The position numbers were made by a program, and so were the translations under genes. Below the pieces are notes generated by a model. That model had not been told where the DNA came from and made no database searches. It worked only from the letters and a program-made list of their open reading frames with translations. DNA of 64,000 nt from Entomospira culicis (GTDB taxonomy: Bacteria > Spirochaetota > Spirochaetia > WRBN01), in assembly GCF_028748145.1 (NCBI RefSeq), contig NZ_CP118181.1, positions 1,550,211 through 1,614,210 on the forward strand. Reading direction: 5' to 3'. Shown piece after piece: positions 42,839 through 51,474 of this stretch. The stretch's first letter is position 1, and the number at the start of each line of letters is the position of its first letter.

Positions 42839-44311
42839 TTACTCTTTGGTATAGGGATAGGTGCGATAGGCAACCCATGCGATGCGTCCGGCTGATTGCT
42901 CTGGGTCTTCGTAGACAATCAAGTGGTGATCGTACAACCTAAAGAGCTCGCGGCCGTTGCTCGTGGAGCGATCGAAGGAGATCTGCCTTAATCCATTCAA
43001 CCTTTCGACCAACTCCTGCGTGGTTAAGGCAAAGGAGAAGGTGTTATCCTCTATCGACCACGTATGCTGTCCGTTAAAAATAACGATATTTTTAAGCATA
43101 TTCTCGCTGCCCACCTGTTGATTGGCATCAAAAAAGTAGAGGCTAATGCCACCGCCTGCATAATCATAACGCACACTATCATTCGTGGCTATCTTGTCGG
43201 GCGCGCCTAAGATCGCCTCCACCTGCGCCTCGTTCATGCCAAAACTCACCACGCTATCATTATAAAGAAAGCCATCGGGGGTAAAGTGAACATGCACCGG
43301 TTGATACAAGCGCTCTATCTTAATGCCATACGATAGCGCATCGAGTTGATCCTCTTTATTGCGCAATAGCATAAGCCCATTATCAAAAAAATCAATCAAA
43401 ACATTGCCACTCTCTGACTCATGAAAATAGCTAAGCTCTGCTACATCCACACTCTTTAGCTGGGCAACCATTGCATCAAAAGAGTCGGTAAAGTTGATGC
43501 TCAGCTCCGCAAAAAGCCCACGAGAATCTGAAAAAAAAGGAGCATATAACCACACATCTTTTAATAAATATTGCCCCTCAATATCAATAAAATTCAAGAC
43601 AAACTTATTCTTATAGGTAAATCTATGGCTAGCATTATCTTCCTCTTCTTCCCTGCGAGATGGCTCACCCAAAACCGCGATCACCGCCTCCTTGGTCATG
43701 CCAAAGCGAACCTTGCGCTCCTCCACCTTAAAGCCATCTGCCTCTAACTCTACAGTTACCGCGCGTGGTTGCATCCGCCATGAAAAAACAAAGATAGTGT
43801 CAATCTGATTAGAAGATCCTTTACGTGGGTTAATCAATACATAGTGGTTACCCATAGTAAGTGCGCCACTTTCTAATACTTTACCATCATGACGATGAGC
43901 GATCTCCGCAAGCTGATCGCCCACCAGCGTATAATCCCCATGATACCTAAAGGCGTATTCATCGATCAGCAAGGTTGTGTTTGGATTGTCCCTATCTAAA
44001 AATATGCCATCTAAATAGACAACCCCCATATCATCGGTAAAACCAAGCGCATAACCATGATATACAAAGGTTCTGTCGCCGGAGAAACGACGCGGTTTGC
44101 CCAAAATCGCGCGCACCTCATCCATCGTCATGCCAAAGGCAACCTCTTTGCCATCAATACTAAAGCCATCAGGCAACAGTTCTATCGTAATCGGCGCGCG
44201 CTCACGCGCCTCTTGGGTGCGCTTTTGGTGGTTAAAAACAAAAAAGAGCGCAAGCATCGCCAAGTAGGCAAACATCAAGCGTTTGGAGTAGGGTAATTGG
44301 TTTGTATTCAT
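42839..44311 (-). CDS. Membrane-anchored protein with three FGM-LGxP repeats
   Basis: A 490-residue paralog with the same anchor (MNTNQLPYSKRLMFAYLAML) and three repeats: FSIDGKEVAFGMTMDEVRAI, FKVEERKVRFGMTKEAVIAV and FLYNDSVVSFGMNEAQVEAI, with LGKP, LGEP and LGAP turns. It is probably produced by internal duplication. AAGGA precedes the ATG. It lies 19 bases upstream of the 41770 gene and is co-transcribed. Confidence 0.78.
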   Translation of the reverse strand: MNTNQLPYSKRLMFAYLAMLALFFVFNHQKRTQEARERAPITIELLPDGFSIDGKEVAFGMTMDEVRAILGKPRRFSGDRTFVYHGYALGFTDDMGVVYLDGIFLDRDNPNTTLLIDEYAFRYHGDYTLVGDQLAEIAHRHDGKVLESGALTMGNHYVLINPRKGSSNQIDTIFVFSWRMQPRAVTVELEADGFKVEERKVRFGMTKEAVIAVLGEPSRREEEEDNASHRFTYKNKFVLNFIDIEGQYLLKDVWLYAPFFSDSRGLFAELSINFTDSFDAMVAQLKSVDVAELSYFHESESGNVLIDFFDNGLMLLRNKEDQLDALSYGIKIERLYQPVHVHFTPDGFLYNDSVVSFGMNEAQVEAILGAPDKIATNDSVRYDYAGGGISLYFFDANQQVGSENMLKNIVIFNGQHTWSIEDNTFSFALTTQELVERLNGLRQISFDRSTSNGRELFRLYDHHLIVYEDPEQSAGRIAWVAYRTYPYTKE

Positions 44312-44359
44312 CTAGGTATTCCTTACTATCTTATTCTTTGGTATCATTATCGGCACGAT

Positions 44360-45346
44360 TTACTCTTGCCAGCGATAATGCATCATAATCACATCAGAGC
44401 TAGGCAAGGTGAGCGTAACATCGTGCCAGCTAGCGGTGAACCACAATGGCGCCTTTGTATCCAGAGCAAAGGCTGGGTCGTCGATGGCTTTAAGCCTTGC
44501 TTGAATCGCTTGCCAATCATCTTTAAGCGAAAATTCCTCGCCCAGTAGAAGAAACGTTACCCCACGCCTTGGCGGAGCCAGCAAGCGCAACGATCCTAAG
44601 AGAAACTCCTCGCCGAGCTGTCGATCAAAATTAAGGCTAACCGGTGGGGCTGCGTAAGTATACGACGCCGACTTACCCGCATCATCAAAGATATGCATCG
44701 GCTCGCCTAGTAACGCCATCACCTCGGTCTGAGACATGCCAAAGCGAACCTCTTTCTCGTCGATACGCACACCATCAGGTAAAAGTTCTATCGCAATCGG
44801 TGGTAATAACGGCAACGTTTCATTACGATATTCAATCGACTCTATCTTATCCGCATGCTCTCGGCTACGTCTGATAGTCAAACTATCGCCCTCTTTACGC
44901 CAAATGCTCTGTTTCTCTGTATGCTCAATCGTTGCACCTGCTATAGAAATATCCGACAACCGCTCGATCGCTTGCGCGTAACTCTCCGATGTGGCAAAGG
45001 TTACCCCGCCCAGCTCCATGGTACGCATACGAGAAGAATAGAGCGAAATCGATGTTAAATAGCGCGGAGAATCTTGTAAGCGCACATCATCTCGAAAGCG
45101 TAACATAAACTGAAAGCCATACCAATGCATACCTATGGATATATCATCAGGTGTGCTATCGGTTGGCGCGCCCAAAAGAGCAAAGACCTCAGCTTCGCTC
45201 ATGCCAAAACGAAGCTCTTTGCCATCCACCATAAAGCCCCCCTCGGTAAGCACAATTGGCTCGCGCCCACGCGCCTTATGGTTGCTCTTCACACAAGAAG
45301 CGACAAAAATCAAGGCGAAAATCGCCAGCCAGATGCGTTGTTTCAT
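44360..45346 (-). CDS. Lipoprotein with two FGM-LGxP repeats
   Basis: A 328-residue paralog of the two downstream genes. Here the N-terminus is a lipoprotein signal (LAIFALIFVASC, Cys18) rather than an anchor. Its repeats are FMVDGKELRFGMSEAEVFAL and VRIDEKEVRFGMSQTEVMAL. The first repeat is almost the same as the first repeat of the 41770 protein, also at DNA level. GGGAG precedes the ATG. The three genes form one minus-strand unit. Confidence 0.78.
   Translation of the reverse strand: MKQRIWLAIFALIFVASCVKSNHKARGREPIVLTEGGFMVDGKELRFGMSEAEVFALLGAPTDSTPDDISIGMHWYGFQFMLRFRDDVRLQDSPRYLTSISLYSSRMRTMELGGVTFATSESYAQAIERLSDISIAGATIEHTEKQSIWRKEGDSLTIRRSREHADKIESIEYRNETLPLLPPIAIELLPDGVRIDEKEVRFGMSQTEVMALLGEPMHIFDDAGKSASYTYAAPPVSLNFDRQLGEEFLLGSLRLLAPPRRGVTFLLLGEEFSLKDDWQAIQARLKAIDDPAFALDTKAPLWFTASWHDVTLTLPSSDVIMMHYRWQE
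44921..45010. repeat. Near-identical DNA block shared with 42361-42450
   Basis: Partner of 42361-42450, in the first repeat of the 44360 lipoprotein gene. Confidence 0.75.
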
Positions 45347-45496
45347 TATAATGACTCCCTTAGTATTTATTACTTGCCTATTTTGTCATATTTTCTTGCG
45401 TTATGAAAGGCAAAAAAATTGAACAGTGTTAATCTAAGCCGTGCCTTTCATCAGATGGACAACCCCGATCTCCTTGCTTTGCTGGCTACAATCGCA

Positions 45497-45525
45497 TAAA
45501 AAAAGTCCATCAAAACGATGGACTT
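45497..45525 (-). terminator. Terminator of the MinD-like gene
   Basis: Arms AAGTCCATC and GATGGACTT with a 5-base loop, followed on the minus strand by TTTTTTT. Confidence 0.85.
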
Positions 45526-45553
45526 AGACAGGAGGTGGCGCATCTACAACGCA

Positions 45554-46699
45554 TTACAATTTAAATCCATCTTTGCTGGCTTTGACAATCTTACTCTTTA
45601 AGAAGCGATTCTCTTTACGTAGCTGATTGAGTTCATACTGCTGGGTGCGGATGGTCTCGATGATGTCGCCATCGCTGATCGAGCCCTCTTTAAAGAAGGT
45701 CTCCACGCTCCCCATCTTCTCCATATAATCTTCGCTTGCCTCGGCCTCGGCGAGCTTATAGCCTGCTTCGATGTCGTCGGCTTTAAGGAAGGGTGCAGCG
45801 TTACCCTCACGCGCTAGCATAATGCGATCGACCACCCGATTGACCGCTTGGGTCATCACGCCACGCGGTTTATAAATCACCACAGGTAAGCCACTTGCCA
45901 ATGCGCGTGATTGGGTTTCATCGCGAAACACTACGCCTAAGTGTTCAATATCGATGCCTAAATACTGCACAATCGTACGGCGTAGACGCTCGGCCTTGCT
46001 AGCGCTACTTGGCTCATCGAGCATATTCATAATCAAGCGCGGGCGAAAGGCTTTCAGCGTACGTTCAAATTTTGGATAATGTTCGGGATCGGCGATCTTG
46101 AGTTGTTCCAGTAGCTTGGTAATGTAGATCTTCTGCAGACTCAACCCATCACGTTTGAGGTGATCCATAAAGATCGCACCCTTACTATCCTTAGGAAAGG
46201 CCGAAGCGATAATACGAAAGATGGCATTCTTTAAAAAGAGATAGGCGGTGAGCGTAGCAGCCATGTTGGGGGCGGTAACAATCACGCCACGTCCAGAGAT
46301 GAGGAAGAAGTCTACCGTGTTAAACCCCGATCCTGCGCCTAGGTCTAAGATAAGATAGTCGCATCGGATGGTCATAAGAGCGTTGATCAATCTCTTCTTC
46401 TGCTGAAAGGTGAGGTTCGCTAAGCCCACCACGCCACCATCGCCTGCCAAAAAGAAGAGCTTATCATACTCGGTGCGCATCACCAAGTCGTTAATGTCCA
46501 TCTGCGGACTCACCAAAAAAGTGCCCACACCATGGCTAATGCCCTTAACCCCCAAAGTGATATGCAAGTTGCCTGCGCCCAAGTCTAAATCGACCAAGAC
46601 AACCTGCTTGCCCTTTTTTGCTAACGTAATCGCGATGTTCGTGGAGAGCGTACTCTTACCCACACCGCCTTTGCCACTTGCTACTGGTATGATTGTCAT
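45554..46699 (-). CDS. MinD/ParA-family ATPase (FlhG-like position)
   Basis: A 381-residue deviant Walker ATPase. ASGKGGVGKSTLSTN is at residues 7-21, switch I VLVDLDLGAGNLHITLG near 37-53, and YLILDLGAGSGFNTVDF near 126. The family's C-terminal part is extended by about 100 residues, ending in a coiled coil (QQYELNQLRKENRFLKSK). The DUF115 motility-associated gene lies divergently nearby, so a role in flagellar number/placement or surface positioning is plausible. I start it at ATG 46699, matching the normal MinD N-terminus; the -10 lies 6 bases upstream. Confidence 0.88.
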   Translation of the reverse strand: MTIIPVASGKGGVGKSTLSTNIAITLAKKGKQVVLVDLDLGAGNLHITLGVKGISHGVGTFLVSPQMDINDLVMRTEYDKLFFLAGDGGVVGLANLTFQQKKRLINALMTIRCDYLILDLGAGSGFNTVDFFLISGRGVIVTAPNMAATLTAYLFLKNAIFRIIASAFPKDSKGAIFMDHLKRDGLSLQKIYITKLLEQLKIADPEHYPKFERTLKAFRPRLIMNMLDEPSSASKAERLRRTIVQYLGIDIEHLGVVFRDETQSRALASGLPVVIYKPRGVMTQAVNRVVDRIMLAREGNAAPFLKADDIEAGYKLAEAEASEDYMEKMGSVETFFKEGSISDGDIIETIRTQQYELNQLRKENRFLKSKIVKASKDGFKL

Positions 46700-46705
46700 G
46701 TTCTT

Positions 46706-46734
46706 AGTATACCTCACTCTCATCAATTTCTCAA
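46706..46734 (-). promoter_or_regulatory. Promoter of the MinD-like gene (leaderless type)
   Basis: TTGAGA (46734-46729), 17-base spacer, TATACT (46711-46706), then 6 bases to ATG 46699. An upstream in-frame ATG (46726) would be inside the promoter. Confidence 0.7.
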
Positions 46735-46832
46735 GAGGTTTGATGCGCTTTTACCACCGCTATCTAGCGAGAAAGAGTAAAAATAAAAATAAAATTTCTT
46801 AAGGATTTTTCTCAAGCGTCGATACAGTGATC

Positions 46833-47174
46833 ATGATGTTTGTCCTAGAAAGAGAAAAAGCTACCGTCGCCGGTGTCGCATTAAGCGATCGCGAGTATCA
46901 GTATCAGGTGAAAAAGACCTATCAAGATGCGCCCGTTATTGGCAGGCCTCCACACTTTACTCGTCCCTCGGCAAAAGAGGTACACGATGTGCAACCCTTC
47001 GACCTCTTACAAGCTGAAGGTGCCGAAGCCCTCGAAAATATCAGTTATAATCAAGAACAACTCGACTTTTTACACCATCATGCGCTCTCTCTGCGTCAAG
47101 CCCTCTCGCCAGTGATTAGTGCCTTTACCGATACGCCTCAAGATATGGGTATCGTGATGAATTTTTGCACCTAA
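46833..47174 (+). CDS. Small soluble protein upstream of DUF115 gene
   Basis: About 113 residues from ATG 46833 (GTG 46827 and ATG 46836 are alternatives). No signal peptide or spans. The C-terminal half is helical (QPFDLLQAEGAEALENISYN, then HHALSLRQALSPVISAF). It ends 19 bases before the DUF115 gene on the same strand, suggesting they work together in motility or flagellin modification; that is inference from position. GATACA 6 bases before the ATG is a weak -10. I recognise no family. Confidence 0.6.
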   Translation: MMFVLEREKATVAGVALSDREYQYQVKKTYQDAPVIGRPPHFTRPSAKEVHDVQPFDLLQAEGAEALENISYNQEQLDFLHHHALSLRQALSPVISAFTDTPQDMGIVMNFCT

Positions 47175-47193
47175 ATCAATTTTATATAAGTAG

Positions 47194-48696
47194 ATGAATT
47201 TATGGACAACAAATCTCCAGATCTTGCGTCAACGCTTTAATGCGCTAGCGCAACAACTTGCGCAATATCAGCCTATTGCTCTTCCCCTAAAAGAGGCGCG
47301 CAATGGGCTTGCTGTACCCATCTACCAAGACCAACCACTCCACAGCCTCTATGATCCCATGAAAGAGGCGCAAAAAATGTTGCCTCCCACAGGCGAGAGC
47401 TACCTCGTTATCGGGCTAGGTGCAGGCTACCTTGCCAAAAGCATCCTCGCGCAATCTACCACCGCCCTGCTCCTTATTATCGAACCAAGCCCCTGCGACC
47501 TTGCCAACCTCCTTGCCACCCTCGACTACACCGATATCCTTAACGATCCTCGCCTTATCCTTTTATCTAATAAAGAGATATCTCCCCTATTTCAGCAATT
47601 AGCTCACCTCTATCAACCCTTACTGCACGGCAATCTTCACCTCATCCACCCACGCCTTATGCAGAGCCTCTATCCCACTTTTTTCGATAATTTTACGCAG
47701 GCATGGCAAGCATGGATGCATCAACTTAGCGGGGAGTTGAGTACGTGGCACTTCTTTGGGCGACGCTGGTTTAAGAATATCGTTACCAACCTCGCCACCA
47801 TCACGCCCGAGAATTCAGCGCGCGCTATTCCTAGCCAAACCGACATCTTTATTGCCGGGGCAGGGCCATCCTTAGAAGATGCCATCGTGCGTATGAAAAA
47901 AGAGCATAAGCGCCCGCTCATCATCGCTAGCGACGCGGCAGCCCTCACGTTGCAAGCCCATCAACTGCCAGCCGATCTCATCCTCTCCATCGACGCGCAA
48001 GCCCTTGTTCAATATCACTTTTTAGGACTCGATCTCAAACCATCTACCCTCATCGCCGATCTCAGTGTCCATCCTGCCCTCCACCGCTCGGGAAAGAGCC
48101 ACTTCTTTGCCGGATCGCATCCCCTAGCGCGCTTAAGCGGACTTCGCCATCTCCCCACCGACTCTGGTAATGTCGGCACCACCGCCTACCTCCTCGCCAA
48201 GTACCTAGGCGCAAAAAGTATCCGCTGGGGCGGCCTCGACTTTGCCTATCTGCACGGCAAGCCCTACGCCAATCCCAACTACCTCTATTGTTTATATGAG
48301 GCGCAAGCCTCGCGCTTACAACCCATCAGCCAAAACGTAGCCCAACTGACCTTTCGCACCGCCATTCACTACTATCCAGAAACAGGGCACTATCAAAGCG
48401 ATCTGCTCGCCTTTTATCAAACAAAATTCCATCAAGCCCAAACCCTCCACACGCCAAAAACATGGCATCAACCTAGCATTGATGGCATAAAATTCCTAAA
48501 AAATTATCACCAACAACTCATCGATCTCGCCAAACGCCCCATCGATGCATGGCATGCTCTAAGCCCAAATCATCGCACGCTTCTCTACACGCTCCTACCA
48601 AGCATGAGTACTGGCTATCAGATGGGTTTACGCACGAACCAATTAATAGAAGAGACGCTCAATTTCGCCCTAACCTCCCTTAAAGATAAAATCTAG
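47194..48696 (+). CDS. DUF115 (MptE-like) motility-associated factor
   Basis: A 500-residue protein. The central domain (about 200-370) has the DUF115/6-hydroxymethylpterin pyrophosphokinase MptE-like pattern: IFIAGAGPSLEDAI near 223, LIIASDAAALTLQAH, DLILSIDAQALVQYHF, and TDSGNVGTTAYLLAKYLGAK near 327. The N-terminal part has a methyltransferase-like YLVIGLGAGYLAKSIL. In spirochaetes and Campylobacterota such proteins (Maf family) are linked to flagellin glycosylation. The actual substrate is unknown. Confidence 0.85.
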   Translation: MNLWTTNLQILRQRFNALAQQLAQYQPIALPLKEARNGLAVPIYQDQPLHSLYDPMKEAQKMLPPTGESYLVIGLGAGYLAKSILAQSTTALLLIIEPSPCDLANLLATLDYTDILNDPRLILLSNKEISPLFQQLAHLYQPLLHGNLHLIHPRLMQSLYPTFFDNFTQAWQAWMHQLSGELSTWHFFGRRWFKNIVTNLATITPENSARAIPSQTDIFIAGAGPSLEDAIVRMKKEHKRPLIIASDAAALTLQAHQLPADLILSIDAQALVQYHFLGLDLKPSTLIADLSVHPALHRSGKSHFFAGSHPLARLSGLRHLPTDSGNVGTTAYLLAKYLGAKSIRWGGLDFAYLHGKPYANPNYLYCLYEAQASRLQPISQNVAQLTFRTAIHYYPETGHYQSDLLAFYQTKFHQAQTLHTPKTWHQPSIDGIKFLKNYHQQLIDLAKRPIDAWHALSPNHRTLLYTLLPSMSTGYQMGLRTNQLIEETLNFALTSLKDKI

Positions 48697-48738
48697 TACA
48701 TATTAAAATAAAATTCGCGTCAAAATGATAAAATTTAC

Positions 48739-48767
48739 TTGACCACCCCAAAATATCTTGTTATCTT
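48739..48767 (+). promoter_or_regulatory. grpE-dnaK promoter
   Basis: TTGACC (48739-48744), 17-base spacer, TATCTT (48762-48767). There is no CIRCE inverted repeat (TTAGCACTC-N9-GAGTGCTAA) near it. Confidence 0.5.
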
Positions 48768-48813
48768 GTTAGTAAAGATGTACAAATAAGCAAAGGAGTG
48801 CAATCTAGTATTT

Positions 48814-49404
48814 ATGGCTAAAAAGAAGAAAGATGAAGCAGAGGCAGAGGAGGTATTGGCAGGCGAAAACCCTACTGAAAGCCAACCTCAAGCGACCGAA
48901 ACCTCGCCTAGTCAAGAGGATAACCTCATTCAAGAGCTTAGCGAGACTATCGCAAAACTCACCCAAGAAAAGGCAGAGTTGCAAGATTTGTCGATACGTA
49001 AGCAAGCAGATTTTGAGAATTATCGCAAGCGCATGAGCAAAGAGAAGATCGAGAGCATTCAATACGCTAACGCCGATCTCATCGAAAAAATGCTCGATGT
49101 TCTGGATAATTTTGAACGTGCCAAAAAGGCCGCGCAGGAGAATAACGACATTCAAGCCGTTATCCAAGGCATCGATCTCATCGAAAATAATCTCATTGCC
49201 CTGCTCAACAGCAAAGGCTTAACCAAACTAAAGAGCCTTCAAGAGCCCTTTAATCCCGACCATCACCTAGCCATTGCCATGGAAGAGAGCGAAGAGACCG
49301 ATGAGGCGCATGTAATAGAAGAATTTCAAGCCGGCTATCTCTTGCACGATCGCCTCTTGCGTACGGCCAAGGTAAAAGTACGCATGCCAAAAGCCAAAGA
49401 GTAG
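48814..49404 (+). CDS. grpE: Nucleotide exchange factor GrpE
   Basis: A 196-residue GrpE. A charged disordered N-terminus (MAKKKKDEAEAEEV) leads into a long coiled coil (about 40-110, with RKQADFENYRKRMSKEK) and the beta wing with FNPDHHLAIAMEE and EFQAGYLLHDRLLRTAKVKV. It releases ADP from DnaK, encoded 66 bases downstream. The AAGGAG at 48793 is 15 bases from the ATG, longer than usual. Confidence 0.94.
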   Translation: MAKKKKDEAEAEEVLAGENPTESQPQATETSPSQEDNLIQELSETIAKLTQEKAELQDLSIRKQADFENYRKRMSKEKIESIQYANADLIEKMLDVLDNFERAKKAAQENNDIQAVIQGIDLIENNLIALLNSKGLTKLKSLQEPFNPDHHLAIAMEESEETDEAHVIEEFQAGYLLHDRLLRTAKVKVRMPKAKE

Positions 49405-49470
49405 TTACACGCCCTGCGCTTGTACCCAACCAACAATAGACTTTATATATCCAACAAAGGAGTTTAAACC

Positions 49471-51372
49471 ATGGGAAAAATTATTGGAATAGATTTAGGA
49501 ACCACCAACTCTTGTGTCGCTGTTATTGAAGGCGGTGATCCCGTTGTTATTCAAAATGCCGAAGGGCAACGCACCACTCCCTCCATCGTGGCCTATACCG
49601 AAAAGGGCGAACGCCTTATTGGTAGCCCCGCCAAAAACCAGATGGTTACCAACCCGGAAAATACCATTTACTCCATCAAACGCTTTATGGGGCGTCGCTT
49701 TGACGAAGTAAGCGATGAGCTTCATCGCACCCCCTACCGCGTAGAGCAAGGCTCTAATGGCGACTGTCGTGTGAATATCCGTGGCGAGAAGCTCTCTCCA
49801 CCAGAAATTTCGGCGGCCATCCTCCAAAAAATGAAGAAAACCGCCGAAGACTATCTAGGCGAAAGCGTTACCGAGGCGGTTATCACCGTGCCTGCTTACT
49901 TTAACGACGCGCAGCGTCAAGCCACCAAGGATGCTGGTAAGATCGCCGGTCTTGAGGTGAAGCGTATCGTCAACGAGCCAACCGCCGCTGCTATGGCCTA
50001 TGGCTTTGAAAAGCAGAATAAAGAAGAAAAAATCGCCGTCTATGACCTAGGTGGTGGGACTTTTGATATCTCCATCCTCGAGCTAGGCGATGGTGTCTTT
50101 GAAGTACGCTCGACCAATGGTGATACTCATCTTGGTGGTGATAACTTTGATACCAAGATCATCGACTGGCTTATCAACGAGTTTAAAAGCACTTCGGGTA
50201 TCGATCTTGCCCAAGATCGTATGGCATTGCAACGCCTTAAAGAGGCCGCCGAGAAGGCAAAAATCGAGCTCTCCAGCGCGACAACCACCTCGATTAACCT
50301 ACCCTTTATCACCGCCGATGCCAGTGGCCCTAAGCACTTACAAATGGAGCTATCTCGCGCCAAATTTGAGCAGATGGTTGCCGATCTCGTGGAGCGCACC
50401 AAAGAGCCTTGTCTCAATGCCCTTAAAGATGCCGGCTTGAGCGCATCGGATATTGATGAGGTTATCCTTGTTGGTGGTTCTACCCGTATTCCTGCAGTGC
50501 AAGAGCTGGTGAAAAAGCTCTTTGGCAAAGAGCCGAATAAGAGCGTCAACCCCGACGAAGTGGTTGCCATGGGTGCGGCCATTCAAGGTGGTGTGATCGG
50601 TGGCGATGTGAAAGACGTTCTCCTCCTCGACGTTACCCCCCTCTCCCTTGGTATCGAAACCATGGGCGGAGTCATGACCAAGCTCATCGAGCGCAACACC
50701 ACTATCCCCACCAAAAAGAGCCAAGTCTTTAGCACCGCTGCCGATAATCAACCAGCCGTAAGCATTCACGTTCTCCAAGGTGAGCGTAGCATGGCCGCGC
50801 AAAACCGCACCCTTGGTAAATTCGATCTTACCGATATTCCACCAGCACCGCGCGGTGTCCCACAAATTGAGGTGAGTTTTGATATCGATGCCAATGGTAT
50901 TGTGCACGTAAGCGCCAAGGATCTTAGCACCGGTAAAGAGCAAAAAATCCGCATCGAGAGCTCTTCGGGTCTCTCCGATAGCGACATCGAAAAGATGGTA
51001 CAAGAGGCCAAAGCTAACGAGGCTGCCGATAACGCAATCAAAGAGAAAATTGACGCGAAAAATGAGGCTGACTCCTTCATCTATCAAGTGGAAAAGAGCC
51101 TAACCGATCTAGGTGATAAAGTCAATGCCAACGACAAAGCCAACATCGAGAGTGCGATTGCCGACCTTAAGAGCGCCATCGCTAGCGACGACGTGCAGGC
51201 AATTAAGGATAAGACCGAGCACCTCAAACAGCTCTCGCACAAGCTTGCCGAAGAGGCCTACAAACAAGCCCCCGAAGGCGCGCAAGGCGATGCATCGGGA
51301 CAAAATGGTGGCGATCATCCTAAAAATGATGCCCAAGATGCTGATTTTGAAGTTGTTGATGATAATAAGTAG
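49471..51372 (+). CDS. dnaK: Chaperone DnaK (Hsp70)
   Basis: A full-length 633-residue Hsp70. Its ATPase domain starts [34 protein letters not shown] is near 190 and [15 protein letters not shown] near 329. The substrate domain contains [16 protein letters not shown] and the lid is followed by a tail ending [11 protein letters not shown]. It folds proteins with GrpE and a DnaJ that is not in the window. AAAGGAG precedes the ATG. Confidence 0.97.
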   Translation: MGKIIGIDLGTTNSCVAVIEGGDPVVIQNAEGQRTTPSIVAYTEKGERLIGSPAKNQMVTNPENTIYSIKRFMGRRFDEVSDELHRTPYRVEQGSNGDCRVNIRGEKLSPPEISAAILQKMKKTAEDYLGESVTEAVITVPAYFNDAQRQATKDAGKIAGLEVKRIVNEPTAAAMAYGFEKQNKEEKIAVYDLGGGTFDISILELGDGVFEVRSTNGDTHLGGDNFDTKIIDWLINEFKSTSGIDLAQDRMALQRLKEAAEKAKIELSSATTTSINLPFITADASGPKHLQMELSRAKFEQMVADLVERTKEPCLNALKDAGLSASDIDEVILVGGSTRIPAVQELVKKLFGKEPNKSVNPDEVVAMGAAIQGGVIGGDVKDVLLLDVTPLSLGIETMGGVMTKLIERNTTIPTKKSQVFSTAADNQPAVSIHVLQGERSMAAQNRTLGKFDLTDIPPAPRGVPQIEVSFDIDANGIVHVSAKDLSTGKEQKIRIESSSGLSDSDIEKMVQEAKANEAADNAIKEKIDAKNEADSFIYQVEKSLTDLGDKVNANDKANIESAIADLKSAIASDDVQAIKDKTEHLKQLSHKLAEEAYKQAPEGAQGDASGQNGGDHPKNDAQDADFEVVDDNK

Positions 51373-51401
51373 TTGCACTCCTTCACTAATTGTGCTAAAC
51401 T
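51373..51401 (+). promoter_or_regulatory. Promoter of the LysM/coiled-coil gene
   Basis: TTGCAC (51373-51378), 17-base spacer, extended -10 TGCTAAACT (hexamer 51396-51401). It begins one base after the dnaK stop. Transcripts would start near 51408, 67 bases before the LysM start codon. Confidence 0.6.
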
Positions 51402-51419
51402 AATTTCATGCAGATGGTT

Positions 51420-51448
51420 GCATCCCCTTCTTTGAGGGGGTGCCTTTT
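51420..51448 (+). terminator. Hairpin terminator / possible attenuator
   Basis: Arms GCATCCCCT and AGGGGGTGC (one T-G pair) with a 6-base loop, then CTTTT. It ends dnaK transcripts, but it also lies in the leader of the LysM gene, downstream of that gene's own promoter. Confidence 0.75.
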
Positions 51449-51474
51449 ATCATCATCTGGAAAGGAGAAGATAC

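Noticed and set aside
48700-48813. CIRCE element upstream of grpE
   Set aside because: No TTAGCACTC-N9-GAGTGCTAA repeat, even a degenerate one, is visible.
50350-51087. Long antisense frame of 245 codons in dnaK
   Set aside because: It mirrors dnaK codon bias on the opposite strand, a common shadow of highly expressed genes. No promoter or ribosome site supports it.
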